Shown here one piece after another: positions 17,725 to 26,138 of a DNA stretch of 64,000 nucleotides. The notes beneath the pieces were generated by a model that did not search any database, was not told the origin of the DNA, and saw nothing but the letters and a program-made list of their open reading frames with translations. The stretch covers positions 472,349 to 536,348 of the forward strand of contig CAWDMW010000001.1 in assembly GCA_963803575.1 (NCBI GenBank), read 5' to 3'. Numbering within the stretch: the stretch's first letter is position 1; each line of letters opens with the position of its first letter. The DNA is from CAWDMW01 sp963803575. Lineage in GTDB: Bacteria; Pseudomonadota; Alphaproteobacteria; Rickettsiales; UBA998. The position numbers were made by a program, and so were the translations under genes.

Positions 17725-18339
17725 TTAACTAAGCGCTTTTCGTGCATGTTCAATAGCCTGATTCAATTGAAGCAGTTTATCTTCATCGTGCGCCACCAAC
17801 TTTGCGCGATGACGGTAGATAGCATTAGCGTCCTGCACTGTCGCAGTTTCACCAAGACCCAGATAATTCATCCATTCGGGCAACTCCTGACCCGAAGCGG
17901 TTGTCACTTTTGCTGATGCCTTATGTACATACGTTTCCGCACGATTAAACATTTGCAGCATATAATCAGCCGAAGCAATACCCCATTCTTCAAACATATG
18001 CATATGCCGCACACCTAAATGCAGGGCATAAACATTCTGAATAACAGATTGCCATTTATCACAAGCAATATGCGAAGAAATGTCTCCCTTTTGCATATGC
18101 AACGCCACACCCTCTGATTGTCCGCGTTTACCCTGCTTACCCGGACGATCCAGAAATTCATAGTTACTACTGATGATAACACGCTCAACCTTCAAAGCCG
18201 TCAATTCATCTTTGAGATACCGTAGCGCGTCTTCAATATCCATATTTTTGGCAAATTGGTGGCTATACTCCGATACTCCTCCGGGCGTGCGTTCCCATCC
18301 ATAAGGAAAATCCACTGGACACTGATATTGTATATGCAT
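17725..18339 (-). CDS. J-domain-like protein without HPD motif
   Basis: A 204-residue protein whose N-terminal part (QCPVDFPYGWERTP, VIISSNYEF, IACDKWQSVIQNVYALHL) resembles a family found in alphaproteobacteria that ends in a DnaJ-like J domain. The C-terminal about 50 residues read as a J domain: NYLGLGETATVQDANAIYRH, then RAKLVAHDEDKLLQLNQAIE. The position of the essential HPD is occupied by HDE, so it should not stimulate DnaK in the usual way. It is inserted between ccmF and ccmG in the same direction with 4-5 nt gaps, so it is co-transcribed with cytochrome c maturation genes. The role is unknown. Confidence 0.7.
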   Translation of the reverse strand: MHIQYQCPVDFPYGWERTPGGVSEYSHQFAKNMDIEDALRYLKDELTALKVERVIISSNYEFLDRPGKQGKRGQSEGVALHMQKGDISSHIACDKWQSVIQNVYALHLGVRHMHMFEEWGIASADYMLQMFNRAETYVHKASAKVTTASGQELPEWMNYLGLGETATVQDANAIYRHRAKLVAHDEDKLLQLNQAIEHARKALS

Positions 18340-18343
18340 GAAT

Positions 18344-20248
18344 TTATCTACGCTTCCCTGTATGTCTTGTCATTGCCGCAATCACTCCTGATATCCCTGC
18401 TAATAAAAATCCTGCCCATATCCAGCTTATAGCCGGATTAACATGGAATTGTAAGATGAACTCCGCTTTATCCTGTTGCAAAATCTCTGGTGCCCGCTTT
18501 AACGTAGCATATAAGTCATGTGTTACAGAAGATTTAATCGCCGTCTCTGCGCTGAACTGTTCTTCAATAGGGTAATAACGTTCCTCCGGATGCAACGTTA
18601 CCACAGGCTCGTTATCCTGCTGTATGTCCACTTCACCTGTTTGCGTAACATAATTCGTACCATTTCCATAAACCATGTCTTTCAAATGCAAGTCGTAGCC
18701 GGCAAATTTCTGAGACTCACCGGGTTTCATGACAAAATCGCTATACTGGTGAAAACTGCCATACAATGTGACAGCAATCGTAAAGGTGCCAAGCGCCAGA
18801 TGCCCCAGCACCATCGCTGCCCACTGACTGGCCGGAATACGCAAACGGATATTGTTTACCATTTTCGCTATATTCGCCAGTATTACCCACAATCCAGCCA
18901 CCAATCCGGCACATGCCGGTAAAGATAGCGTATACCAGCACATCGCAGCAATGCCTATCACGCCAGAGACAATAAAAGGCCAAAACGTTCGCCAGTGAGG
19001 AAAGCGCGTACCGTTCCACAGTACAATGGTACTAAGCGCACATAACAACAGCAACGGAACAGACAAGGCTATCATTACATGATTATAGTAAGACTCTCCA
19101 ATGCTAAGCAACGTGCCTGTCACTGCCTCCACCAACATCGGGTAGAGCATCGCCAGCAAGATCGCCACCATCATGGCCAGCAATAGCAGGTTATTACACA
19201 AGATCAGTGTTTCTTTTGACCATAGCTGCATTGCACCTGTAACGCGCGGAAGAGAAGTATAATAGCGATAATACACATAGAGCGCATAAGCAGTAATCAC
19301 TCCAATAATGGCCAGTAACATCACCCCACGCTCGGGGTCACTGGCAAAGCTATGCACAGACGTTAGCACGCCAGAACGTACCAGAAACGTACCCAGTAAA
19401 CTGAGCAAAAACGTCACCACCGCGAGTAGCAATACCCAGCGATGCAACGCACCCCGTTTACGCATCACTACATTAGAATGAAATAACGCAGTAGCCGTTA
19501 GCCATGGCAGCAGCGAGGCATTCTCTACCGGATCCCAGAACCACCAGCCGCCCCAGCCCAGTTCACGATATGCCCACCAGCTGCCAAGCCCAATACCCAG
19601 CGTCAAAAATGCCCATGGCCACATTATCCATGGATGCAGGGCGCTACTGAGCGCTTTATCCTGATGCTGCGTCACCACACATGCAAGAGACAATGCAAAG
19701 ACGGCAGCAAATCCAACATACCCCAGATAAAGCATTGGCGGGTGGATTGCTAAGCCTACATCCTGCAATAACGGATTAAACCCCTGCCCCTCCACGGGCG
19801 TTGGAAACAGGTAAGAAAAAGGGTTCGAGGTCATCAGCGTATATGCTATGAAAGCCGTTTGTATACCACCAAGTATGTGCAACGCATGTACTTTTACAGG
19901 CAATGGGATAGCGCGCGCCCTGACTGCCAGTATCATCGTATAAATGCTAAGCACCCAACACCACAGCAACATAGAGCCTTCATGGTTTCCCCAACTCGCT
20001 GTTGTTTTATAGAGCAGCGGTTGTAACGTATGAGAATGCAGATAGACCGTAGAGACTGAGAAATCAGACATTACAAACGCAGCAATCAGCACAGCAAATG
20101 CAACGCTGGTAATCAGGCTTCCTGTAATTGCTAGAGCAGGGACAATCTGCCAGTAAAAAGTGGTTTTTCGCAAACAACCTGATCCTATAAGCAGCAAACT
20201 CACCATCATAGCAGCAAACAGTAATGTAGAACCCATATCAGCAAGCAT
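18344..20248 (-). CDS. ccmF: Haem lyase subunit CcmF
   Basis: CcmF is the large membrane component of the haem lyase that attaches haem to apocytochrome c. The 634-residue polytopic protein carries the tryptophan-rich haem-binding motif (WGGWWFWDPVENASLLPWL), the TSNPF and PPMLYLGYVG segments, RSGVLTSVHSFASDP, and a late periplasmic loop ending FHVNPAISWIWAGFLLAG. The ATG chosen at 20248 begins one base after the ccmE stop (TAA C ATG), the same spacing as at ccmG-ccmH. A longer frame upstream overlaps ccmE and is rejected. Confidence 0.96.
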   Translation of the reverse strand: MLADMGSTLLFAAMMVSLLLIGSGCLRKTTFYWQIVPALAITGSLITSVAFAVLIAAFVMSDFSVSTVYLHSHTLQPLLYKTTASWGNHEGSMLLWCWVLSIYTMILAVRARAIPLPVKVHALHILGGIQTAFIAYTLMTSNPFSYLFPTPVEGQGFNPLLQDVGLAIHPPMLYLGYVGFAAVFALSLACVVTQHQDKALSSALHPWIMWPWAFLTLGIGLGSWWAYRELGWGGWWFWDPVENASLLPWLTATALFHSNVVMRKRGALHRWVLLLAVVTFLLSLLGTFLVRSGVLTSVHSFASDPERGVMLLAIIGVITAYALYVYYRYYTSLPRVTGAMQLWSKETLILCNNLLLLAMMVAILLAMLYPMLVEAVTGTLLSIGESYYNHVMIALSVPLLLLCALSTIVLWNGTRFPHWRTFWPFIVSGVIGIAAMCWYTLSLPACAGLVAGLWVILANIAKMVNNIRLRIPASQWAAMVLGHLALGTFTIAVTLYGSFHQYSDFVMKPGESQKFAGYDLHLKDMVYGNGTNYVTQTGEVDIQQDNEPVVTLHPEERYYPIEEQFSAETAIKSSVTHDLYATLKRAPEILQQDKAEFILQFHVNPAISWIWAGFLLAGISGVIAAMTRHTGKRR

Positions 20249-20249
20249 G

Positions 20250-20678
20250 TTACTCTGCCTCCCGGTGACCAGCGTCCTGTAGCGTTTTGGCAACTTCCGG
20301 CGGCATATAATACTCATCATGTTTGGCAAGCAATGTATCTGCCTGCATCACGCCATCACGGTAATATCCTTCAGCAATAACCCCCTGCCCTTCACGAAAC
20401 AAACTCGGCAGCACGCCGCTATAACGCACAATCAGCTTCTGGCTATTATCCGTTACGGTAAATACCACGCCCCCGGCATCGCTTTTCACACTTTCATCCA
20501 CGACCAGACCACCAATGCGGATATAGTCCTGCTCAGGTGGAGGCGATGCCATAATATCCGATGGTGCATAAAAATAGACCATATACGAAGACATACTGCT
20601 AAACAGCCAATACGCCGCACTACTAAGCATACAAAGTGCAATCAGTGCTAACATGAGACGTCGGGATCGTGGCTTCAT
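20250..20678 (-). CDS. ccmE: Haem chaperone CcmE
   Basis: CcmE carries haem covalently to the CcmF haem lyase. The 142-residue protein has a short basic N-terminus, one membrane helix (about residues 8-28), and an OB-fold periplasmic domain (IRIGGLVV, VVFTVTD, YSGVLPSLFREGQGVIAEG). It has the haem-binding His120 with Tyr124 in LLAKHDEYYMPPEV, the standard HxxxY form. It lies between ccmD and ccmF. Confidence 0.95.
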   Translation of the reverse strand: MKPRSRRLMLALIALCMLSSAAYWLFSSMSSYMVYFYAPSDIMASPPPEQDYIRIGGLVVDESVKSDAGGVVFTVTDNSQKLIVRYSGVLPSLFREGQGVIAEGYYRDGVMQADTLLAKHDEYYMPPEVAKTLQDAGHREAE

Positions 20679-20683
20679 TAATG

Positions 20684-20830
20684 TTATGTCTTATCCTTTA
20701 ACTGAAACAGCTGACGATTCACCCGCCGATGCTTCAGCCAGCTCATCCACCATAACCCGCCGGGCAATGCCAGCGCAGCGGCGTAAGACAGCCACACAAA
20801 TAATTGTGCATCCTGAACAATTCCTGTCAT
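20684..20830 (-). CDS. ccmD: Haem exporter protein CcmD
   Basis: A 48-residue single-pass membrane protein that helps release haem-loaded CcmE from the CcmABC complex. Translation on the minus strand gives MTGIVQDAQLFVWLSYAAAL, a hydrophobic helix through the WWMSW segment, then a basic cytoplasmic tail (KHRRVNRQLFQLKDKT). Length, single helix, FVWLSYA start and basic tail all match CcmD. It starts the operon, 5 nt before ccmE. ccmABC must lie elsewhere. Confidence 0.85.
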   Translation of the reverse strand: MTGIVQDAQLFVWLSYAAALALPGGLWWMSWLKHRRVNRQLFQLKDKT

Positions 20831-20948
20831 GATTACCCACCCAACGTAAAATAATACATTGTTATACGCGCATATACGCCAAATGCCAAGCCTTCCTGTA
20901 TCGTAGCTTTGCCTTTACAATCACAGGCTCGGTTTCTATGATGCCGTC

Positions 20949-21785
20949 ATGTTATCCAGACTTGATCGCTTAGAAGCACGCAGCATTCACATCTTCCGCG
21001 AAGCTTACCACACCATAGACCAGCTCGCTATGCTATGGTCATTTGGCAAAGACTCTACCGTTATGATCTGGCTGGCGAAAAAAGCATTCTTTGGCCATAT
21101 CCCCTTTCCGCTCATTCATTGCGACACGTCACTGGAAATGTCTGAGGTGTATGCTTATCGTGACACATACGTCAATGAATGGAACCTACCCCTACTTACG
21201 CAACCCTGCCCCCCTATCGAAGACACAGACCCGTCTTTGCCACATGACACACGTGTTGCTGCACGCAAAACGTTAGGGCTGAAACAGGTGATTGCAACCC
21301 ATCAGTTTCAGGGCATTATCGCAGGCATACGGCGGGATGAAGAAGGCACGCGAGGTAAAGAGCGCGTCTTTAGCCCACGAGCGCAAGATGCCAGCTGGGA
21401 TGTAAAAGACCAGCCCGCAGAATTTTGGGGACATTACAACACAGACTTCCCCCCCGGCACATCACTACGTGTGCATCCGCTGTTGCACTGGTCAGAGCTG
21501 GACATATGGGAATATATATCTCGCGAATCCATCCCAGTAGTGCCACTCTATTACGCCAAACCCTACCACCATTTTGAAGGGCGCGAGTTTCACGGAGACA
21601 TGATGCGTTTTCGTTCACTGGGCGAACGTGGCATCACCTGGCCAGTCCCGAGTGTTGCCACAACGCTGCAAGAGATTATCGACGAACTTCGCACCACCAC
21701 CACCTCAGAACGCGCTGGCCGTCCCATGGGTGCAGACACCGATGAAGCCAGCTTCGAAAAATTACGCGCCAGCGGGTATATGTAA
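20949..21785 (+). CDS. cysD: Sulfate adenylyltransferase subunit 2-like (CysD)
   Basis: CysD with CysN makes adenosine 5'-phosphosulfate from sulfate and ATP. The 278-residue protein matches CysD along its length: LDRLEARSIHIFREA, the PP-loop WSFGKDSTVMIWLAKKAFF, GIIAGIRRDEEGTRGKERVF, WDVKDQPAEFWGHYN, VHPLLHWSELDIWEYI, MRFRSLGERG and TTTSERAGR. It is about 20 residues shorter than E. coli CysD in the loop before the MRFRSLG motif. No cysN or cysC is adjacent: the next gene is sixA on the opposite strand. Either CysN is encoded elsewhere or this is a CysD-like enzyme of another pathway. Confidence 0.82.
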   Translation: MLSRLDRLEARSIHIFREAYHTIDQLAMLWSFGKDSTVMIWLAKKAFFGHIPFPLIHCDTSLEMSEVYAYRDTYVNEWNLPLLTQPCPPIEDTDPSLPHDTRVAARKTLGLKQVIATHQFQGIIAGIRRDEEGTRGKERVFSPRAQDASWDVKDQPAEFWGHYNTDFPPGTSLRVHPLLHWSELDIWEYISRESIPVVPLYYAKPYHHFEGREFHGDMMRFRSLGERGITWPVPSVATTLQEIIDELRTTTTSERAGRPMGADTDEASFEKLRASGYM

Positions 21786-21824
21786 AGATATAGGAAGGCA
21801 ACACGCGCCTTAAGCACATACCCT

Positions 21825-22310
21825 TTACAGCCACTGCCCACTACCGGGAACAACCCCCTGCCAGCCATTAACACAAAACTGTAGCGTCACTAAACCACAT
21901 GGCGGCAGGGACAAAGACGCATGGTTTGCACTTAGTAAGCTGGCCAGCTCCTGCAAGCCGGGATTATGCCCTACCATCAAAATAGTGTGATGAGCATCAG
22001 AAAAGTGATTGATTTTATACAACAAGTCACCCGTACTCGCCAGATATAGCATATCATCATAAGTGACGTTTTGGGGCTTAACGCATTCACCCTGCAATAA
22101 TTGTTGCGCTGTCTCACGCGTACGCACAGCAGTCGAAACGTAAGCGACATCTATGCCAGAGGTAAGCTTGCGAATATTACCAGCCATCGCATAAGCCTGT
22201 TGCTGGCCTGTATCTGTTAGCGGGCGATCATAATCCTTTACCTGCTCGGTCGCATGTGCTGCCTCGCCATGGCGCAATAGGTGAAGAGTACGTGAGGGAG
22301 TGTCTGTCAT
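21825..22310 (-). CDS. sixA: Phosphohistidine phosphatase SixA
   Basis: A short histidine phosphatase (161 residues) that can remove phosphate from phosphohistidine proteins. The catalytic RHG is in LHLLRHGEAAH near the N-terminus; VSTAVRTRETAQQLL and MVGHNPGLQELA supply the other active-site residues. I use the ATG at 22310; a TTG two codons upstream is less likely. Monocistronic, divergent from glnB. Confidence 0.88.
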   Translation of the reverse strand: MTDTPSRTLHLLRHGEAAHATEQVKDYDRPLTDTGQQQAYAMAGNIRKLTSGIDVAYVSTAVRTRETAQQLLQGECVKPQNVTYDDMLYLASTGDLLYKINHFSDAHHTILMVGHNPGLQELASLLSANHASLSLPPCGLVTLQFCVNGWQGVVPGSGQWL

Positions 22311-22385
22311 AATCAAGCCATACTATAACAAATTGCTTATGTCATTCCTATGGTTTTATATAGTGCGTATTGATACTTGCAGGAA

Positions 22386-22414
22386 TTGCAATGCTACGCT
22401 TATCACCTTATGCT
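22386..22414 (+). promoter_or_regulatory. Candidate sigma70 promoter of glnB
   Basis: TTGCAA (22386-22391), 17-nt spacer, TATGCT (22409-22414). Transcription would start near 22421, giving a leader of about 28 nt that includes the AAAGGA ribosome site. No convincing sigma54 (GG-N10-GC) site was seen in this gap. Confidence 0.4.
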
Positions 22415-22448
22415 ACCTGCAACAACCAAACTGGATTAAAGGAACGCG

Positions 22449-22787
22449 ATGAAAAAAATTGAGGCCATTATTAAGCCATTCAAACTGGATGACGTGAAAG
22501 AAGCATTGCAGGATGCCGGCGTGCATGGAGTTACATTGATGGAAGTACACGGCTATGGTCGCCAGCATGGTAACACCGACAGCAGCAAAACCGTGGAATA
22601 TGTGGTGGATTTTTTACCCAAAGTGAAACTGGAATTATTTATCGAGGATGAGGACGTAGAACGTCTGGTAGACGTCATTCGCGAGGCCGCCTATTCCGGT
22701 CGTATTGGGGACGGCAAAATTTTCGTCCTGCCTGTAGACAACGTGATTCGTATTCGCACCGGAGAAGAAGGAAGTGACGCACTGTAA
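22449..22787 (+). CDS. glnB: Nitrogen regulatory protein PII
   Basis: PII is the trimeric sensor of 2-oxoglutarate and ATP/ADP that controls glutamine synthetase adenylylation and NtrB. The 112-residue sequence is typical: MKKIEAIIKPFKLDDVKEAL, T-loop region GYGRQHGNTDSSKTVEY, then VVDFLPKVKLE, and the signature SGRIGDGKIFVLPVDNVIRI. The uridylylation Tyr51 is kept; the residue at Tyr46 of enteric GlnB is Ser here. RBS AAAGGA precedes the ATG. It is about 100 nt before glnA, the usual alphaproteobacterial glnBA order. Confidence 0.96.
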   Translation: MKKIEAIIKPFKLDDVKEALQDAGVHGVTLMEVHGYGRQHGNTDSSKTVEYVVDFLPKVKLELFIEDEDVERLVDVIREAAYSGRIGDGKIFVLPVDNVIRIRTGEEGSDAL

Positions 22788-22885
22788 GGCAGCAATCATG
22801 TAAACACTCTTGACAATGGGTGTGGAATCACGCAGCTTACGGAGATTATTATCTGCGTATTACTTAAACAAAGGAGCCATACATT

Positions 22886-24295
22886 ATGACATCACCTCAG
22901 GATATTCTGGATCTTATTCAGAATGAAGATATTGAATTCGTAGATTTTCGTTTTACTGATCCACGTGGAAAGTCACAACATACCACGTATTTTGCCGAAA
23001 CCGTGGATGAAGAAAAACTCAGTGACGGCATCATGTTTGATGGCTCGTCTATTGCTGGTTGGAAAGCAATTAATGAATCGGATATGATTCTGAAACCAGA
23101 CTTAACCACGGCATTTGTTGATCCGTTTGCCGCTCAGCCTATGCTGGTGATCGTCTGCGACATTCTGGAGCCGGAAACAGGCCAGCCATATATGCGTGAC
23201 CCGCGCTCTACGGCAAAACGTGCGGAAGCGTACCTGAAATATTCCGGCATTGGTGATACGGCCTTTTTTGGCCCCGAACTGGAATTCTTCCTATTTGACG
23301 ATGTACGCTTTGATGCCACTGCCAGCTCTGCTTTTTATGCACTGGATTCCAGCGAATTTCCGGAAAATTCCGGCACCAGCTATGAAACCGGCAATATGGG
23401 ACATCGCCCGAAAGTGAAAGGCGGATACTTCCCCGTATCACCTGTGGATGGGATGCACGATATACGCTCGGAAATGGTGTCCACGCTAAAATCCGTGGGT
23501 ATCGAGCCTTACGTGCATCACCACGAAGTAGCACCTGCACAGCACGAAATTGGCTTTAAATTTGATACATTGACGCTGACGGCTGATAACGTGCAAAAGT
23601 ATAAATACATCGTCCAGCAAGTGGCAGCATCTTATGGCAAAACAGCTACCTTCATGCCAAAGCCAGTCGCGCAGGATAACGGATCAGGGATGCATGTGCA
23701 TCAGTCTATCTGGAAAGGTGATAAGCCTCTCTTTGCCGGAAACGGATATGCGGATTTGTCTGAAACCTCCCTCTATTATATTGGTGGAATTTTCAAGCAC
23801 GCAAAAGCCTTAAACGCGTTCACAAACGGTAGTACGAATAGTTACAAGCGTTTAGTGCCAGGGTTTGAAGCACCGGTATTACTGGCGTATTCATCGCGTA
23901 ACCGTTCAGCATCCGTGCGGATTCCATATGTGAATAGTCCGAAAGAAAAGCGCATTGAAACACGTTTCCCAGATAGTTCAGGTAACCCTTACCTGATGTT
24001 TGCCGCATTATTAATGGCTGGGCTTGACGGTATTGAAAACAAGATTCATCCGGGTGAAGCGATGGATAAAAATCTGTATGATCTGCCGCCGGAAGAATTG
24101 AAAGATATTCCAACCGTAGCCGCATCGCTGCGTGATTCACTGGCCGCACTGGACGCAGATCGCGAGTTTCTGACTAAAGGTGATGTGATGAGCAATGACC
24201 AGATTGATGCCTATATCGCATTGAAACTGGAAGAAGTGCTGGCCTTTGAACAGGCACCGCATCCGGTAGAATTTCAGCTTTATTATAGTGTTTAG
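22886..24295 (+). CDS. glnA: Type I glutamine synthetase
   Basis: Makes glutamine from glutamate, ammonia and ATP. The 469-residue subunit has FDGSSIAGW, the metal-site FFGPELEFFLFD, the ATP-site PKPVAQDNGSGMHVHQS, and KNLYDLPPEE, whose Tyr is the adenylylation site that the glnE product would modify. A strong AAAGGAG ribosome site precedes the ATG. It follows glnB and may share its transcript or have its own promoter in the 98-nt gap. Confidence 0.98.
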   Translation: MTSPQDILDLIQNEDIEFVDFRFTDPRGKSQHTTYFAETVDEEKLSDGIMFDGSSIAGWKAINESDMILKPDLTTAFVDPFAAQPMLVIVCDILEPETGQPYMRDPRSTAKRAEAYLKYSGIGDTAFFGPELEFFLFDDVRFDATASSAFYALDSSEFPENSGTSYETGNMGHRPKVKGGYFPVSPVDGMHDIRSEMVSTLKSVGIEPYVHHHEVAPAQHEIGFKFDTLTLTADNVQKYKYIVQQVAASYGKTATFMPKPVAQDNGSGMHVHQSIWKGDKPLFAGNGYADLSETSLYYIGGIFKHAKALNAFTNGSTNSYKRLVPGFEAPVLLAYSSRNRSASVRIPYVNSPKEKRIETRFPDSSGNPYLMFAALLMAGLDGIENKIHPGEAMDKNLYDLPPEELKDIPTVAASLRDSLAALDADREFLTKGDVMSNDQIDAYIALKLEEVLAFEQAPHPVEFQLYYSV

Positions 24296-24314
24296 CCGTT
24301 AAGCACGATTGCTA

Positions 24315-24356
24315 AAAAAGAACCTCCTTTATCCCTGAGAGGGGTTAAAGGAGGTT
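24315..24356 (-). terminator. Terminator between glnA and a small orphan gene
   Basis: AACCTCCTTTA (24321-24331) pairs with TAAAGGAGGTT (24346-24356). The T-run (CTTTTTT) is on the minus side at 24315-24320, so it best serves the minus-strand gene ending at 24373. It can also pause the convergent glnA transcript. Confidence 0.75.
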
Positions 24357-24372
24357 ATTCAGGAGCAAAAGC

Positions 24373-24612
24373 TTAGGGCATTGGCTGGTCGCACTTTGGG
24401 CAACGATAACCGTTGACCTCAGCTGTTTCCATATCTATGTCCCCATCACAACCTACTGTGCCAGAGACACATATACTAACGTTAGGGTTATCTTCAACGA
24501 ACTTGTCCAGTTGTTTGTCAGTCATGCCTGCTACCGACACGAGGTCAGGCACAATAGATTGAGAGTCGTTATTATTATCACTCGAAGTTGACAAATTAGA
24601 ATTGTTACTCAT
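24373..24612 (-). CDS. Small protein with C-terminal CxxC, unknown
   Basis: A 79-residue acidic protein. The first 22 residues are Ser/Asn/Asp-rich low complexity, then a helix-like stretch (VSVAGMTDKQLDKFVEDNP), and a Cys-containing C-terminus with Cys residues at CVSGTVGCDGD and RCPKCDQ. That pattern resembles a small zinc ribbon. I do not recognise the family. It has its own terminator; the upstream gap of about 80 nt before the next minus-strand gene may hold a promoter. Confidence 0.55.
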   Translation of the reverse strand: MSNNSNLSTSSDNNNDSQSIVPDLVSVAGMTDKQLDKFVEDNPNVSICVSGTVGCDGDIDMETAEVNGYRCPKCDQPMP

Positions 24613-24694
24613 TGAAAAATGTCTAAATAAAGTACAGCGACATTATACCATAGTTCAGCCCAGACGTATACTAAAAGGTTTTCTCTTAGGCAGG

Positions 24695-25153
24695 TTAACG
24701 CGCGGCGTGGGCGGCTATGGCGGGTTCTTGCTCTAGCGTTTGAGCGAAGGACTGCGCCTCATTGCGGCTGTTAATAATGCCCTGAATGGTAGCACTATCT
24801 TTTGCAGGATTATACTCTGTTTGAGGTGTTTGAGGTGTTTGAGGTGCTTGCGCCGCAAGTGCGGGGGATGCGCTTAAACCCTGTGTTGGCTGCAAGGTTG
24901 GCTCCATGGCAGGGGATGACTGCTCACGCTGATTCGGCTCTTTATCACCAGATAGCCATGAAACTGCTTTTTCAGCATAAGCTGTCCTTAAAGAAACGGT
25001 TAAAGCAGCTGAAGACACCACTGAAGTCGCCACTAGCGCAGCCATAGGTACGGCGATTCCAGCTAGCATCATACCACCCATGGCAACCGATGCAATTATG
25101 CCTCCCCAAAACACCTTATCGGCAGCATCTTGTATCTTATCAAAACCTTTCAT
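24695..25153 (-). CDS. Small membrane protein with TIQ...SFA.TLE C-terminal motif
   Basis: A 152-residue protein (alternative ATG at 25159). A long hydrophobic Ala/Gly/Met/Val region (about residues 15-55) gives two membrane helices; then comes a Pro/Gln/Ala linker with a PQT tripeptide repeat and a C-terminal segment PAKDSATIQGIINSR followed by QSFAQTLEQ. The same LSASPA plus PAKDS-TIQ-I---R---QSFA-TLE arrangement ends the unrelated-locus gene at 47040. This suggests a small family defined by a C-terminal tail behind a hydrophobic hairpin. Function unknown. Confidence 0.6.
   Translation of the reverse strand: MKGFDKIQDAADKVFWGGIIASVAMGGMMLAGIAVPMAALVATSVVSSAALTVSLRTAYAEKAVSWLSGDKEPNQREQSSPAMEPTLQPTQGLSASPALAAQAPQTPQTPQTEYNPAKDSATIQGIINSRNEAQSFAQTLEQEPAIAAHAAR
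24821..24847 (-). repeat. Three 9-bp tandem repeats coding Pro-Gln-Thr
   Basis: TTGAGGTGT, TTGAGGTGT, TTGAGGTGC in direct tandem encode PQTPQTPQ on the minus strand, in the linker of the membrane protein at 24695-25153. The repeat number could vary by slippage. Confidence 0.8.
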
Positions 25154-25167
25154 AAACATAATTATAC

Positions 25168-25202
25168 AAAAAAAGTGGCTTCCTGTAAAGCAGAAAGCCA
25201 CT
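25168..25202 (-). terminator. Terminator of the unknown gene at 25213
   Basis: AGTGGCTT (25174-25181) pairs with AAGCCACT (25195-25202); reading on the minus strand the hairpin is followed by a run of seven T (25168-25174). It lies between the minus-strand gene at 25213 and the next one at 25153, so they are separate transcripts. Confidence 0.85.
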
Positions 25203-25212
25203 AGCCTGACGA

Positions 25213-25905
25213 TTAGCTATTAGATGTTAGCAGTTCTTCAATAACTTTCTTGAAGAATCTTACAAACTCTCCTAAAGTAGTATTCTCCGCCGCATCGTCT
25301 TTCCCAGTATGGTTAGTACCGGAAAAACTGCTATCAGTTTCAACAAACCGTATGTACGCAACCTCAATGGAGGCTACACGCAATGAGCCATTGAACCAGA
25401 GTGGTTCGTCATCTTTCACTTCGCAAGCGCGATAGTCAAGCAGACCTTTATACCACTCCTGATATTGAGAACAAAGTGCCTTTAACGGCTTGCGGTCTTC
25501 GTCACCGCGCGCCAGCAGGCGCACAGTGCCGTATACCTCCACTTTACACGGACGCCAGGAACATTGCTCCATGATGACCGGTAAGTCTTCTTGTGAAATC
25601 GCATCTTTTGCAAGTAACTGGATAGGGTTATCCAGCCCTTGAAAGGCTGTGGAATCATTATTGCTATAACCAGTCAGGTTGTATGCCCGACGAGGTGAGC
25701 CAAGTTCCAGACCGCTGGAATAGTCCCCTGCTTTGTCCTTATGGACGAACAGAGTGCCATATACAGCAATGTCTTTTCCTTCCCATTCATCTGGGGCGGT
25801 AGCTCCCAACTCCATATGTTCACGGGCGATCCGGTTCAGCAACTTCTGATGTTCCACCACCAGATATTCATTGCCCTTCACCTTCACTATACGCGATACC
25901 TTCAT
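25213..25905 (-). CDS. Unknown 230-residue protein
   Basis: I do not recognise this protein. It is mostly hydrophilic with no signal or clear membrane helix, contains beta-like stretches (MKVSRIVKVKGNEYLVVEH, DIAVYGTLFVHKD, CKVEVYGTVRLLARG) and Trp/Tyr-rich segments. VYGTLF and VYGTVR occur in two similar contexts, hinting at an internal duplication of a beta domain. The ATG at 25905 is preferred; the frame extends to a TTG at 25950. A terminator follows at 25168-25202. Confidence 0.55.
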   Translation of the reverse strand: MKVSRIVKVKGNEYLVVEHQKLLNRIAREHMELGATAPDEWEGKDIAVYGTLFVHKDKAGDYSSGLELGSPRRAYNLTGYSNNDSTAFQGLDNPIQLLAKDAISQEDLPVIMEQCSWRPCKVEVYGTVRLLARGDEDRKPLKALCSQYQEWYKGLLDYRACEVKDDEPLWFNGSLRVASIEVAYIRFVETDSSFSGTNHTGKDDAAENTTLGEFVRFFKKVIEELLTSNS

Positions 25906-26138
25906 CCCAATGTTTGGCAGATGGCGTAATTGTATTTCAAAGAAACACAATGATGAACAGAATGTATATTATTGTTTTGTGCAGCTAATTTCAATGACTA
26001 TTGATGCTCCGTCATCAAACCTTAATAAACTGATAGTGTCTAATCATCATATACCCTAATACTGTCACGAAACCTTTATACAACTATGCCATAATATTGG
26101 TATCATACTGAAAGCATAGAGAAATACTGAAACCAACC

